NCBI GenBank assembly: GCA_045629585.1
Contig: JAZQRM010000048.1
Coordinates: forward strand, 30,175-94,174
Source of the DNA: Taishania sp045629585
GTDB taxonomy: Bacteria; Bacteroidota; Bacteroidia; Flavobacteriales_D; Crocinitomicaceae
Direction of reading: 5' to 3'
Length of the DNA stretch: 64,000 nt
In this document: in pieces, positions 8,972 to 18,054 of the stretch
Numbering within the stretch: the first letter of the stretch is position 1
Layout of the letters: every line of letters starts with the position of its first letter
Notes under the pieces: generated by a model
What the model saw: the letters and a program-made list of their open reading frames with translations, nothing else
Databases searched by the model: none
What the model was told of the DNA's origin: nothing
Translations under genes and position numbers: made by a program

Positions 8972-10501
8972 ATGAAACCCTCAATCGAATTATTCAAATT
9001 AATTAAGTCTTTAACGAAATCTGAAAAACGATTTTTTAAGTTAACATCGTCCTTGCAGGCAGGGGAGAAGAATTATCTCAAAATCTTTGATTTTATAGAT
9101 AGCCAGTATGAATACGATGAAGAGATGTTAAAGGAACATTTTATTGAAGAAACGTTTGTTAAACATTTACCTTCAGAAAAAAACCATCTGTATAAGCTTA
9201 TTCTTAAGAGTTTGCGTGCTTTTTATGGCGAGGATTCTTTGAGTAGTATTATTAAGCAAGAATTAAAAAATATCGAAATTCTCTATAATAAAGCGCTTTT
9301 TAAAGAATGTGAGAAGTTTGTACATAAGGCAAAGAAATTATGTATTGAAGGGGAGAAGTTTTATTATCACACCGATGTATTGGCTTGGGAAAAAAGATTA
9401 ATGGATGAAGCATTGGAGCATGGGGTTTTCTCCGATGATCTAGAGCAGTTAATACGTGAAGAAGAAGAGGTCGTTGATAAATTAAGGAATTTGGCCGAAT
9501 ATCAATTGGTTTATTCTCGGATTAATTTAATTTATCGTTCGGGAGGATTTACACGAACACCAGAAGAGGAACAGATGGTTGAAGAAATAGCAAATCACCA
9601 CCTTATAAAAGGGAAGAATACCGCTCTTTCAGTTCGAGCAACTTCCATTTGTTACTATATTAAAGGACTTTGTGCAGCAACAGTAAATAATTATCAAGAT
9701 AGTTACCAGTTTTTTAATAGAACGCGTCAAGTTCTGGATCAAAATCCTGTAATTAAAGCTGATTTACCTCAACGATATATTACCACTTTGACTTATTTAT
9801 TGAGGTGTTATATTGATAGTAGAGATTTTGTAAATGCGGAAAAATTGATCAATGATTTGACAGCCCTTAGCGGAACAAAAGGTTTTAATAATATAAATTC
9901 TGAAGTAAAGATTTTATCCCAATCTGCTTTGTTGAAGTTATTAATGTTACAACGAAAAGGTGATTTTGACGCTAGTTTAAAGGAGGTGGATAAGATTCGT
10001 GATTTAATGATTGGCTATGAAGATGTGTTGAGCAAAGAGCAAAAAATGTCTTTCTTATATTATAAAGCTGTTTCTTATTTTGCAGTTGGTGACTATAAGC
10101 GAGCTTTGGTATTAGTCAATGAGGTATTGAATGATAATGAACAAAATCTAAGAAAGGATATTTACAATTTTGCTAGAATTTTAAATCTAATCATTCATTA
10201 TGAATTAGAAAATTATGATTTCATAGAATATATTATTAAGTCTTTGAGTCGATATCTAAATAAACAAGAACGTAAACAAGAAACAGAATTCGTATTTGTT
10301 AAGACGATTCGAAAACTCGCAAAGACACCAAACCAGTTGGAATGTAATCAATTGTTAGAAGGCTTGAAAAAACAGTTAATTATTCTTTTTGAAGATAAAC
10401 ATGAAAGAGTAGTACTTGAGTTTTTTGATGTAATGGCTTGGGTTGATGCAAAGATTAATCGCACAAGTTATATTGAAGAGGTTCAAAAAAACAATTTATA
10501 G
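8972..10501 (+). CDS. Uncharacterised helical-repeat (TPR-like) protein
   Basis: 509 residues, no signal peptide, so probably cytoplasmic. The sequence is almost entirely alpha-helical, with paired amphipathic helices of TPR type, for example AVSYFAVGDYKRALVLVNEVL (split between two helices) near residues 367-387 and KGLCAATVNNYQDSYQFFN near residue 230. The charged N-terminal segment IKSLTKSEKRFFKLTSSLQ is distinctive. No catalytic motif is seen. It stands alone, with its own predicted promoter and a hairpin after its stop. A scaffold or protein-interaction role is a guess. Confidence 0.7.
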   Translation: MKPSIELFKLIKSLTKSEKRFFKLTSSLQAGEKNYLKIFDFIDSQYEYDEEMLKEHFIEETFVKHLPSEKNHLYKLILKSLRAFYGEDSLSSIIKQELKNIEILYNKALFKECEKFVHKAKKLCIEGEKFYYHTDVLAWEKRLMDEALEHGVFSDDLEQLIREEEEVVDKLRNLAEYQLVYSRINLIYRSGGFTRTPEEEQMVEEIANHHLIKGKNTALSVRATSICYYIKGLCAATVNNYQDSYQFFNRTRQVLDQNPVIKADLPQRYITTLTYLLRCYIDSRDFVNAEKLINDLTALSGTKGFNNINSEVKILSQSALLKLLMLQRKGDFDASLKEVDKIRDLMIGYEDVLSKEQKMSFLYYKAVSYFAVGDYKRALVLVNEVLNDNEQNLRKDIYNFARILNLIIHYELENYDFIEYIIKSLSRYLNKQERKQETEFVFVKTIRKLAKTPNQLECNQLLEGLKKQLIILFEDKHERVVLEFFDVMAWVDAKINRTSYIEEVQKNNL

Positions 10502-10514
10502 CTAAAGTAATATG

Positions 10515-10564
10515 TTTAGTCCTAGATCATAATGCTTAGTATTCATTGCTAACCTAGGACTAAA
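10515..10564. terminator. Hairpin between convergent genes (possible bidirectional terminator)
   Basis: Perfect 11-bp arms TTTAGTCCTAG (10515-10525) and CTAGGACTAAA (10554-10564) around a 28-nt loop. It lies between two convergent stop codons. The loop is long and only a short A/T run follows each side, so termination is inferred from position. Confidence 0.55.
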
Positions 10565-10574
10565 AATTAAGTGA

Positions 10575-12038
10575 TTAGAAGTGTATGTTAAAGGTAAATA
10601 CAACTTGATTTGCCACAGTGGTTACATCGGCGGTATTGCTATTGACAAATAAGTAATTTGTTCGATTCATTGTTCTACCTGAATAAGCGAGGTCAATAGA
10701 AATATTATTTTTCTTGTACCCCAAACCAGCACTGTATCCAAAATCAGGTTCATTGTCAACAAGTTCTATCTTTTTGTAGGCAGGGGAGTACATACTAAAT
10801 CCTGCTCGGATAAAAATCTTTTGTTGAATGTTGTATTCAGCTCCGATTCTTAAATTCACGGCCTGTGACAATCTTTCTTTGGCATTCTGATTTTCCAAGT
10901 TGAAATTGTAAGACGTAACGGTCGGATCATTTGAACTTCTTAATCTTCCCATTGAATAGGCTATATAGTCGAGATCCGCATTTATTGTGGCACGCATACC
11001 AATTTGGTAGGAAGCTGAAACACCAACCTTTAAGGGTGTAATCATACGGTATTTATAAGATCCTTCTGGTACGTTTTGAGGTTGTACAACTTTGGTTGAA
11101 TCTGCAAAATAGGTAACCATGTTCGCTGACCAATTATCTTTTAATCGGAGGAAAGTAGGTGTGTGAAAAGAGGCTCCAACTCGAAAGCGATCTGATATAA
11201 GATAGATAACTCCAATCTTCCCATTGAAACCTGTCCCTTGTGTTTTTAAATTATATTGGTATTCAAAACCTCTGAAAATGGTGTTGTTTGTGACTGTCAT
11301 CATTTCACGATGAACGTAATTCTGTTCATATTTATAGTCACGAAGGTTTAAACTAAATCCCCAATAAAGTTTGTTCATATAGTTTCGCGAGTGATTATAA
11401 TAGAATTCATTTACCCCACCTGTTTTTATATATGTACGTTTCATCGCCATGTCACCTTCATTTAGGTAAGACAAATATTGTCCTTCATCGTAGTCGTAAT
11501 CTAATGCCCATGTTTCATAGGCTAGTGCTGTAGAAAAAGGAAACGCATTGTAGATGTTCGAAGGTTCGATTCCAGCAGCTTGTCCCATAAATCCTTCTAG
11601 TAAACTTGGGAATTGTTGACCTTCTATTATTAATCTTTGGTTAAAATTCGTAATACGGTTGTATCCAAATGCATTTTGAGCAAATACTCCACCTTTATTT
11701 TTTCTTGATAGGTCCTTTACTAAAACGATATGAATACTAGGGACTGTGAATTTTGAAATATTAGCTTTAGTTGTTTGCCCAACAAATTCAGATGTGGATG
11801 AATTTATGTTTGCTCCGGCAGTTATTGAAAAGACATTAGAGGAAAAGCGTCCGTTTGCCGCAGGGTTTATTTGAGCTGCGCTTACATCGGCTCCCATTGC
11901 TCCCATTGCTCCACTCATGGCTTGAAATCGAGCGGAACCACCGTGATAAAGCTTAGATGCATTAAAAATGTCTTCGTCTGTTTGAGCGAAAGAAGTAAAG
12001 CCTAATCCAACGATTAGGCTCAAAAGTATTTTTTTCAT
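10575..12038 (-). CDS. Outer-membrane transport protein of the OmpP1/FadL/TodX type
   Basis: 487 residues. Signal peptide about 1-18 (ending TSFAQ), then a FadL-like N-terminal plug region: the stretch GGSARFQAMSGAMGAMGADVSAAQINPAANG matches the pattern where a Gly/Ala-rich hatch is followed by a conserved NPA. The remainder is a series of amphipathic strands ending in an aromatic strand (VVFTFNIHF), consistent with a 14-strand barrel. FadL proteins carry hydrophobic molecules across the outer membrane; the actual substrate cannot be told. It has its own promoter 7 nt before the ATG despite lying 29 nt after the lipoprotein gene. Confidence 0.8.
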   Translation of the reverse strand: MKKILLSLIVGLGFTSFAQTDEDIFNASKLYHGGSARFQAMSGAMGAMGADVSAAQINPAANGRFSSNVFSITAGANINSSTSEFVGQTTKANISKFTVPSIHIVLVKDLSRKNKGGVFAQNAFGYNRITNFNQRLIIEGQQFPSLLEGFMGQAAGIEPSNIYNAFPFSTALAYETWALDYDYDEGQYLSYLNEGDMAMKRTYIKTGGVNEFYYNHSRNYMNKLYWGFSLNLRDYKYEQNYVHREMMTVTNNTIFRGFEYQYNLKTQGTGFNGKIGVIYLISDRFRVGASFHTPTFLRLKDNWSANMVTYFADSTKVVQPQNVPEGSYKYRMITPLKVGVSASYQIGMRATINADLDYIAYSMGRLRSSNDPTVTSYNFNLENQNAKERLSQAVNLRIGAEYNIQQKIFIRAGFSMYSPAYKKIELVDNEPDFGYSAGLGYKKNNISIDLAYSGRTMNRTNYLFVNSNTADVTTVANQVVFTFNIHF

Positions 12039-12045
12039 TTGAAGT

Positions 12046-12053
12046 CAAATATA
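12046..12053 (-). promoter_or_regulatory. Predicted -7 box for the FadL-like gene (TATATTTG)
   Basis: Minus-strand TATATTTG in the short spacer after the upstream lipoprotein gene, only 7 nt before the ATG of the FadL-like gene, so the transcript would be leaderless or nearly so. Confidence 0.5.
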
Positions 12054-12067
12054 CGATTTAGCTACTA

Positions 12068-13300
12068 TTATCTTCGTCCTCCACCAATTGATCCTCCACC
12101 AATTGATCCTCCACTAGTATTTCCTACAGAACCTCTTGATGGTGATGGAGAGGATGTAGCTGGACTAGTCGTTCTTGAGGGGCTAGAATAAGTAGGCTGT
12201 GAAGGTCTAGAATAGTTATTGTCATTTGATCGAGTTGGTGTTCCTATCGGATTACCAGTTCTCGACGGTTGTGTGGTTGAATTACGTAATGTTTCAGTGC
12301 TAGGACGTGTATTTTCTATTTGTCCTTTTGATGGTGTGGTACGGTAATCGTTATTTGACGGCGAAGGGATTCTGTCGTTACTCAAAGTGCTTCGTGTTGG
12401 AGCTGATACGCCTTGGTTACGAATGTCCTGTGTAGTTGGTCTCGTAGATATATTTTCTCGAACGCCCGTACTTATACGATCAGAACTAATTCTTTCAGAA
12501 TTTGAAATAGATTGACGAGTTGTTGGAGTTGCCACTTCAGTTCTTCGCCCTGCACCTTGTTTTTCAGGAGCTGTTGTTGGAACAGTTGCTGATTTTAATC
12601 CTCCTGTTTCTCCACGTGTACCTGTGTTAACTGTACCCATTGACGAACCTCTTGGTCCACTGTATTGATTGGAAGGTTTGTTGTTTGATGGGTAGTTGCC
12701 GGCTGGACCGTTTCCATAGTTACCTCCGTGACCATAATTCCCGCCATAACCATAGTTACCACCGTAGCCATAATTTCCTCCATAACCATAACCACCTAGT
12801 CCATAATTAGGATAGTAACCCATTCCATAATAGGGATTACCCATCCCGTAGTAGGGGTTGTATCCGTAGTAAGGGTTGTATCCGTAGTAAGGGGAGTAAC
12901 CGTAGTAAGGGGAGTAACCGTAATATGGGTTGTACCCGTAAGCCCCCATCCCGTAGTAATTAGGACGATATCCAAAACCGATTGAAGAACCATATCCCAT
13001 CCCACCCATTCCGTAGCCAAACATGACGCTTGTTGACATACGCATACGTGGGGGTGCCATGGATGACGAACCACTTAGACTAGAAGAGTTTGTGTTTGCG
13101 TAAACTTGTCGGTCGTTAGAGTTTCCGGTTTTTCTATCCTTAAATGCTGCATATGAAGTTTCATCGGTAGTTGATTCACCAATTGCTACCTCACTTGATC
13201 TTACTCGGTAAGCATCATCGTAAGTGAAATCTTTTGTTGTAGAACAAGAATGCAACAATAAAAGACCAAACGTTCCGATTAAAAATTGATAACTTTTCAT
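12068..13300 (-). CDS. Tyr/Gly/Ser-rich repetitive lipoprotein
   Basis: 410 residues from the ATG at 13300; a GTG two codons upstream is open but less likely. The N-terminus is a lipoprotein signal (LLLLHSCSTTKD, lipobox Cys about residue 19). A central block repeats PYYGYS/N about five times, then NYGYGG about four times (DNA about 12715-12950, visible as an 18-base period), followed by a long low-complexity Ser/Thr/Pro/Arg region and a GGSIGGG tail. No catalytic motif is present. Such composition suggests an extended, flexible surface or envelope structural protein. Reading frames in other phases across the repeats are shadows. Confidence 0.8.
   Translation of the reverse strand: MKSYQFLIGTFGLLLLHSCSTTKDFTYDDAYRVRSSEVAIGESTTDETSYAAFKDRKTGNSNDRQVYANTNSSSLSGSSSMAPPRMRMSTSVMFGYGMGGMGYGSSIGFGYRPNYYGMGAYGYNPYYGYSPYYGYSPYYGYNPYYGYNPYYGMGNPYYGMGYYPNYGLGGYGYGGNYGYGGNYGYGGNYGHGGNYGNGPAGNYPSNNKPSNQYSGPRGSSMGTVNTGTRGETGGLKSATVPTTAPEKQGAGRRTEVATPTTRQSISNSERISSDRISTGVRENISTRPTTQDIRNQGVSAPTRSTLSNDRIPSPSNNDYRTTPSKGQIENTRPSTETLRNSTTQPSRTGNPIGTPTRSNDNNYSRPSQPTYSSPSRTTSPATSSPSPSRGSVGNTSGGSIGGGSIGGGRR
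12715..12950 (-). repeat. In-gene tandem repeats encoding PYYGY(N/S) and NYGYGG
   Basis: About five 18-base units encode the PYYGY series, and about four 18-base units encode the NYGYGG series. Both are in frame within the lipoprotein gene, so copy-number changes would keep the frame. Confidence 0.8.
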
Positions 13301-13341
13301 ATTCACGAGTTTTGTATTTAACTAATATATACAATTTTCAG

Positions 13342-13349
13342 TACTTTTG
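13342..13349 (+). promoter_or_regulatory. Predicted -7 box for proS (TACTTTTG)
   Basis: Perfect TAnnTTTG, 62 nt upstream of the proS ATG, in the divergent spacer with the lipoprotein gene. Confidence 0.4.
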
Positions 13350-13411
13350 CATGATAAGTAACAAAAATTGAACCAAATCAATTTGAATTTCAAAAATTAG
13401 TATTAAATAAT

Positions 13412-14890
13412 ATGGCACAAAAATTTGCGACTCGCGCGGAGGATTACTCTAAATGGTATAATGAAACCATTGATAGAGCAGGATTAGCTGAAAACTCTGG
13501 TGTACGCGGGTGTATGGTAATTAAACCATACGGGTATGCTATTTGGGAAAAGATTCAGGCCCAATTGGATAAAATGTTTAAAGAAACAGGTCACCAAAAT
13601 GCATATTTCCCTCTTTTCGTGCCCAAAAGTTTATTTGAAGCGGAGGAAAAAAATGCTGAAGGATTTGCTAAAGAATGTGCTATTGTTACACATTACCGCT
13701 TAAAAAATGATGTAAATAATCCAGGTAAGTTGATGGTTGATCCAGATGCAAAGTTGGAGGAAGAGTTGATTGTTCGACCAACTTCAGAGGCGATTATTTG
13801 GAATACATATAAAGGTTGGATTCAATCGTATAGAGATTTACCTATTTTGATTAATCAATGGGCAAATGTTGTACGTTGGGAGATGCGTACGCGTTTATTC
13901 TTACGAACTGCTGAGTTTTTATGGCAAGAAGGGCATACCGCACATGCTACAAGTCAGGAAGCGTATGAAGAAGCTGATCGTATGTTGAAGGTTTATTCTG
14001 AATTTGCTGAAACATTTATGGCAATGCCGGTTATTCAAGGGCATAAATCCGAAAGTGAGCGTTTTGCTGGGGCTGTTGATACGTTATGTATTGAGGCAAT
14101 GATGCAAGATACAAAAGCATTACAAGCAGGTACTTCTCATTTCTTAGGTCAAAATTTCGCAAAAGCTTTTGATGTGAAGTTTACGGATAAAGAAGGAAAA
14201 CAAGATTTTGTTTGGGCTACTTCATGGGGGGTGTCGACGCGTTTGATGGGGGCGTTGATTATGACGCATTCAGATGATGATGGTTTGGTTTTACCTCCAA
14301 AATTGGCACCAATACAAGTTGTCGCAATTCCGATTTTTAAAACAGACGAAGAGTTGAAGGCAATCGGAGATAAGTTTGATGAATTGGCTGCTAAATTAAA
14401 AGCTAGAGGAATCAGTTTTAAATACGATGATGACAATCAGAAGCGTCCAGGATGGAAGTTTGCTGAATATGAAGCGAAAGGTGTTCCGGTACGTTTGGCA
14501 ATGGGGCCACGTGATCTAGAAAATGGATTGGTGGAGGTTGCTCGTCGTGATTTAAAAACGAAAGAATCTGTAAGTTTTGAAAATTTAGATCAATTTATTG
14601 AAGAGTTATTAGATCAAATTCAAGATAATTTATTTCAACGTACCTTGAATTTCCGAAATGAAAATCTACATAAGGTAGATACATATGAAGAGTTTAAAAC
14701 TCAATTAACTGAGAAAGGTGGCTTCTATTTATGTCATTGGGACGGAACGATAGAAACAGAAATGAAAATAAAAGAAGAGACACAAGCAACTATACGTTGT
14801 ATTCCTTTTGATTACCAAGGTGAGGAAGGGAAATGTATGGTTACGGGTAAACCTTCTAAGCAAAGAGTCGTTATAGCGAAAGCATATTAA
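13412..14890 (+). CDS. proS: Prolyl-tRNA synthetase, archaeal/eukaryotic-like short type
   Basis: 492 residues. It charges tRNA-Pro with proline. Class II synthetase motifs are present: motif 2 around VVRWEMRTRLFLRTAEFLWQE and motif 3 around TSWGVSTRLMGALIMTHSDD. There is no bacterial-type editing insertion between motifs 2 and 3, and the C-terminus extends past the anticodon-binding domain (residues about 295-400) into a further domain with a Cys pair in IRCIPFDYQGEEGKCMVTG, as in the archaeal/eukaryotic-like ProS found in many Bacteroidota. The gene begins a plus-strand run with the following hypothetical gene 34 nt downstream. Confidence 0.96.
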   Translation: MAQKFATRAEDYSKWYNETIDRAGLAENSGVRGCMVIKPYGYAIWEKIQAQLDKMFKETGHQNAYFPLFVPKSLFEAEEKNAEGFAKECAIVTHYRLKNDVNNPGKLMVDPDAKLEEELIVRPTSEAIIWNTYKGWIQSYRDLPILINQWANVVRWEMRTRLFLRTAEFLWQEGHTAHATSQEAYEEADRMLKVYSEFAETFMAMPVIQGHKSESERFAGAVDTLCIEAMMQDTKALQAGTSHFLGQNFAKAFDVKFTDKEGKQDFVWATSWGVSTRLMGALIMTHSDDDGLVLPPKLAPIQVVAIPIFKTDEELKAIGDKFDELAAKLKARGISFKYDDDNQKRPGWKFAEYEAKGVPVRLAMGPRDLENGLVEVARRDLKTKESVSFENLDQFIEELLDQIQDNLFQRTLNFRNENLHKVDTYEEFKTQLTEKGGFYLCHWDGTIETEMKIKEETQATIRCIPFDYQGEEGKCMVTGKPSKQRVVIAKAY

Positions 14891-14924
14891 ATAGATAGTC
14901 CTTACATAAAATTTTGTTATTAAG

Positions 14925-15596
14925 ATGGATGTAAATTCCAAACGTATTGTAGACTTGTTGATTAATAAATCAGCGTTAAAACAAGATGTGTATGAAGATA
15001 CGCAAACAGCGTTTAAACAATTATTGAAGGTTGCAAAAGAGCAAGTAGCTTTTTTGAGAACCAAGATCGCGGATAAACGGGTTCGACTCAATGTGGTGGA
15101 AAAAAATATATCTGAATTTCATGTCTATGTGGGGAGTGACGTCTTAGTATTCAATATGCATGCAAATATTTTCCGTTTACAGGAAGATAATCATAATTGG
15201 AAAACAAATTATTTAAAAGAAGATGAGTCCAGAGGTTACTTTGGACTCATTCATATTTATAATTTTCTAGCCGAATCTTTCCTTCAGAATAGATATAATG
15301 ACCCTGGTTTTTTAATCGGACGAATCTTAGTTAATAAAGATGCTCACTTTTTTATGGAGGGGCAAGGACAATTAGGATTTCTATTTAAGGATGTTTCAAA
15401 AGGCGAATGGACTTTAGAATCCATAAAACATATTATACAAGTATCATTTGCTTATGCTTTAGATTTTGAGTTGGACGTACCACCATATAAGGTAATGGAA
15501 GAAATCACGGTGGGACAGATTTATTCTATGGGGGATGAGAATAAAATTTCTACAGGTAAAAGACTAGGATTCAAGTTTAAAGCAGAAGAAGAGTAA
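14925..15596 (+). CDS. Conserved hypothetical protein
   Basis: 223 residues, no signal peptide or membrane segment. A helical N-terminus (about 1-60) precedes a mixed alpha/beta region with conserved-looking segments EFHVYVGSDVLVFNMHANIF and GYFGLIHIYNFLAESF. No known catalytic motif. It follows proS by 34 nt and probably shares its transcript. I do not recognise the family, and the role is unknown. Confidence 0.7.
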   Translation: MDVNSKRIVDLLINKSALKQDVYEDTQTAFKQLLKVAKEQVAFLRTKIADKRVRLNVVEKNISEFHVYVGSDVLVFNMHANIFRLQEDNHNWKTNYLKEDESRGYFGLIHIYNFLAESFLQNRYNDPGFLIGRILVNKDAHFFMEGQGQLGFLFKDVSKGEWTLESIKHIIQVSFAYALDFELDVPPYKVMEEITVGQIYSMGDENKISTGKRLGFKFKAEEE

Positions 15597-15625
15597 TTTT
15601 TTTCAAAAAAAAATTAAAAAAACGC

Positions 15626-15655
15626 TTGCCAAAACAAAAAGAGTACTTAACTTTG
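15626..15655 (+). promoter_or_regulatory. Stable-RNA promoter for tRNA-Glu/rpsT (TTG-N19-TAACTTTG)
   Basis: TTG at 15626-15628, 19 nt spacer, TAACTTTG at 15648-15655, then CACTCGC. It sits 61 nt before the first tRNA-Glu. The layout and the flanking CGCTTGC are the same as in rRNA promoter P2. Confidence 0.75.
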
Positions 15656-15715
15656 CACTCGCAACAACGATAACAACGAAAGTCAAACGAGACTAGAGTT
15701 AATCAGAAAGCAAAC

Positions 15716-15787
15716 GGCCCATTCGTCTAGTGGTTAGGACGCCAGGTTTTCATCCTGGAAACAGGAGTTCGATTCTCCTATGGGCTA
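15716..15787 (+). tRNA. tRNA-Glu (anticodon TTC), copy 1
   Basis: 72 nt. Acceptor GGCCCAT pairs with ATGGGCT (terminal G-U), discriminator A, anticodon stem CCAGG/CCTGG with loop TTTTCAT giving anticodon TTC. The T-arm AGGAG/CTCCT is intact. CCA is not encoded (ACA follows). Confidence 0.97.
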
Positions 15788-15812
15788 CAAAAATAACAAA
15801 GATTCTTAATAT

Positions 15813-15884
15813 GGCCCATTCGTCTAGTGGTTAGGACGCCAGGTTTTCATCCTGGAAACAGGAGTTCGATTCTCCTATGGGCTA
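15813..15884 (+). tRNA. tRNA-Glu (anticodon TTC), copy 2
   Basis: Identical to the copy 97 nt upstream over all 72 nt, with a 25-nt spacer. It ends 38 nt before the rpsT start. A recent tandem duplication or concerted evolution is likely. Confidence 0.97.
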
Positions 15885-15922
15885 CAAGAGCAAACAAGTT
15901 CAATCAAATTAATTTTAGAAAA

Positions 15923-16174
15923 ATGGCTAATCACAAGTCGGCAATCAAAAGAATTAGAAGTAACGAAAGTAAAAGACTTCGTAACAAGTACCAACACAAA
16001 ACAACTCGTAACGCTATCCGTAAATTCAGATCGTTAACTGAGAAGTCTGAAGCAGTTGAGATGTTGCCAAGTGTGTTTTCAATGATTGATAAAATAGCTA
16101 AGACTAACATCATTCACAAAAACAAAGCAGGAAATTTAAAGTCAGGTTTACAGATGTTTGTTAACAAAATGTAA
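15923..16174 (+). CDS. rpsT: Ribosomal protein bS20
   Basis: 83 residues, starting MANHKSAIKRIRSNESKRLR, the normal length for bS20, which binds 16S rRNA early in small-subunit assembly. The ATG at 15923 was chosen because the longer open frame upstream reads through the second tRNA-Glu and cannot be coding. The protein is Lys/Arg rich with the family's three-helix pattern. It probably shares the strong tRNA-Glu promoter and is followed by a clear terminator, so tRNA-Glu and bS20 would be co-regulated. Confidence 0.96.
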   Translation: MANHKSAIKRIRSNESKRLRNKYQHKTTRNAIRKFRSLTEKSEAVEMLPSVFSMIDKIAKTNIIHKNKAGNLKSGLQMFVNKM

Positions 16175-16195
16175 TACTAAACTTAAAAGAAACAA

Positions 16196-16226
16196 AAGAG
16201 GTCTAATACAGACCTCTTTTTTTTTG
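16196..16226 (+). terminator. Rho-independent terminator after rpsT
   Basis: Stem AAGAGGTCT (16196-16204), loop AATAC, AGACCTCTT (16210-16218), then a run of T residues. Confidence 0.9.
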
Positions 16227-16227
16227 C

Positions 16228-16235
16228 TATTTTTG
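16228..16235 (+). promoter_or_regulatory. Predicted -7 box for the porin gene (TATTTTTG)
   Basis: Perfect TAnnTTTG directly after the rpsT terminator and only 6 nt before the porin ATG at 16242, which points to a leaderless transcript. Confidence 0.5.
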
Positions 16236-16241
16236 AGATAA

Positions 16242-17978
16242 ATGAAACAGATATTAGTTGGGCTCTTTATCGTTTTGGCTGGGGCTCTTCAAGCACAGAA
16301 CAATCCTGCCATGGGAACGCGCGATACAATTAAATATTCGTATCGTACTGGAGGTGATATTTTCGGTTTAGATATCAATAATTCCTATATGGGAACAACA
16401 ATGCCGGGAGGGCCATTCTCTAGAGAGGAGAATATATTACCGTATAATTTCTTTTTAAATTCCTTAGGCGGTGTTCGTAGTTATCTATTTGGGAGTTGGA
16501 ATGCAATGCGTTTCTCAGGAATTCCTCATCTCGGGTTTAGTTATCAATTTGGATCACAAGCTACACAATATGTACATGTACGATATACACAAGCTTTTAC
16601 ACCAAAATTACTTCTGAATATTGATTATGACATGCGTAAGGCAAATGGCTTTTATCGGCATTCAACTACAGCAGATCATAATGTTCAATTGCGTTTGGAA
16701 CGGCAAGCTCCTATATATAGTTTTAGTCTAAAAGCTCAATATTTAGGTCGGAATAGCCAATATAATCAGGGGTTAATTTCAGATACCCTTATTGGGCGTT
16801 ATGATTTAGGTTTTATTCCCGTTAACAACATGGACGCAATGGTACGCACGAAGGGAGTTAGGGTGGAATTGGAACATTACATTGATTTCCTTAAAAATGA
16901 TTCCATAAATGCTACGGGAATATACGTAGATAATATTTTTAGAGTCTTTAATCGAAAAATGCATGACAACTTAGGGGATACTATTCTTTATGGAGCTCCT
17001 TTTTTTGGTGGTGATTCATTAAATGATCAATATCAATTATCTGAAATTATTACGGGGGGAGGGTTGTACTATAATAGACCTAATTTTTACATTAAAGCTG
17101 GTTTAGCTCATACGTATTGGAAATATTTCAATCTTGGTAATGACAATAAACAAAACGAGATAAATGTAGATGCTAAATTAGCTTATACTGTACAGTCTTT
17201 TGAAATTTCAAACCACACAAACTTTAACCTTATTGGAGCCAATAGAGAGTGGTTTACTCATGCTAAAATAAAAGCAAAAGTCAAGAAGGTTGGATTTGAT
17301 GCATCATTGAAGCTTGATAACCTTCTTCCGGAGCCTTTTCAAAGGTCTTTCAGAGGTCAATTTATTGGTTATAATTATGCATTGTCAGATTTGAAAAATC
17401 AGTGGAAAATGCAAATAGACGGTAATGCCAACTTGACTTTACAAAACATGAAGATGGAAGCATTTGTCGGTTTTGCAGGAATGAAAAATGTGTATTGGTA
17501 TAAAGATGGTGCTTGGGCACAGGAAAACAATTCCTCTTTAAATGGTATGTCTTTAGGAATTAATTATACTTCTAAATTCTTTAATTGGTTGAATATTGGC
17601 TTAAAGGGAATGTATTCATCAGCGGAGTGGATGCCAGATATATATACCAGACTTCGTGTTGCTGCAAATGGTAAGATTTTTAAATCTAAGAAATTGTTTG
17701 CACAAATTGGAGTAGAAGGTAGCTACTTATCTAATTATAATTTGGTCGCTTTTTCGCCTCTTATGGAAACCTATCGTTATGAAAATGGAATAGGTAGTTC
17801 ACTTGCTCGCTTTAACGTACATGTATTTGGAGCGTTAGAAATTCAAACATTTAGATTCTTTTTCCGAGTTGAAAATCTCGGTTCTTTATTTAACGATGAT
17901 AAGATAGAAGTGATGAAAGGATATGTTATAGCACCTGTTCATTTTAGAATCGGAATAACTTGGGATTTCTTTAATTAA
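16242..17978 (+). CDS. Putative porin (Porin_10/DUF4289-type outer-membrane barrel)
   Basis: 578 residues. Signal peptide about residues 1-18 (ending LQAQ). The body alternates amphipathic strands and loops, with the family-like N-terminal segment beginning around GSWNAMRFSGIPHLGFSYQFGS and a final strand ending RIGITWDFFN, with the terminal aromatic expected for outer-membrane barrels. It fits the Bacteroidota putative-porin family, whose members are about 550-700 residues; specificity is unknown. It is a monocistronic gene between rpsT and fabG. Confidence 0.75.
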   Translation: MKQILVGLFIVLAGALQAQNNPAMGTRDTIKYSYRTGGDIFGLDINNSYMGTTMPGGPFSREENILPYNFFLNSLGGVRSYLFGSWNAMRFSGIPHLGFSYQFGSQATQYVHVRYTQAFTPKLLLNIDYDMRKANGFYRHSTTADHNVQLRLERQAPIYSFSLKAQYLGRNSQYNQGLISDTLIGRYDLGFIPVNNMDAMVRTKGVRVELEHYIDFLKNDSINATGIYVDNIFRVFNRKMHDNLGDTILYGAPFFGGDSLNDQYQLSEIITGGGLYYNRPNFYIKAGLAHTYWKYFNLGNDNKQNEINVDAKLAYTVQSFEISNHTNFNLIGANREWFTHAKIKAKVKKVGFDASLKLDNLLPEPFQRSFRGQFIGYNYALSDLKNQWKMQIDGNANLTLQNMKMEAFVGFAGMKNVYWYKDGAWAQENNSSLNGMSLGINYTSKFFNWLNIGLKGMYSSAEWMPDIYTRLRVAANGKIFKSKKLFAQIGVEGSYLSNYNLVAFSPLMETYRYENGIGSSLARFNVHVFGALEIQTFRFFFRVENLGSLFNDDKIEVMKGYVIAPVHFRIGITWDFFN

Positions 17979-18030
17979 ACGGATGGATAGCTGATTATTC
18001 ACTGAGAGAAAAAAGTTCCATAAAAAAGGG

Positions 18031-18054
18031 AAAGGAGTGATTTCTCACTCCTTT
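18031..18054. terminator. Hairpin after the porin gene
   Basis: Perfect 10-bp stem AAAGGAGTGA (18031-18040) / TCACTCCTTT (18045-18054), loop TTTC. No T run follows on the plus strand, so its efficiency as an intrinsic terminator is uncertain. CCTAA is repeated just after it. Confidence 0.5.

Noticed and set aside
12595..13074. Two minus-strand frames rich in Met/Val/Thr inside the lipoprotein gene
   Set aside because: They are shifted readings of the Tyr/Gly repeats; the lipoprotein frame has the signal peptide and lipobox.
15827..15922. Longer rpsT frame starting inside the second tRNA-Glu
   Set aside because: It reads through the tRNA; bS20 begins at the ATG at 15923 with the family's N-terminus.
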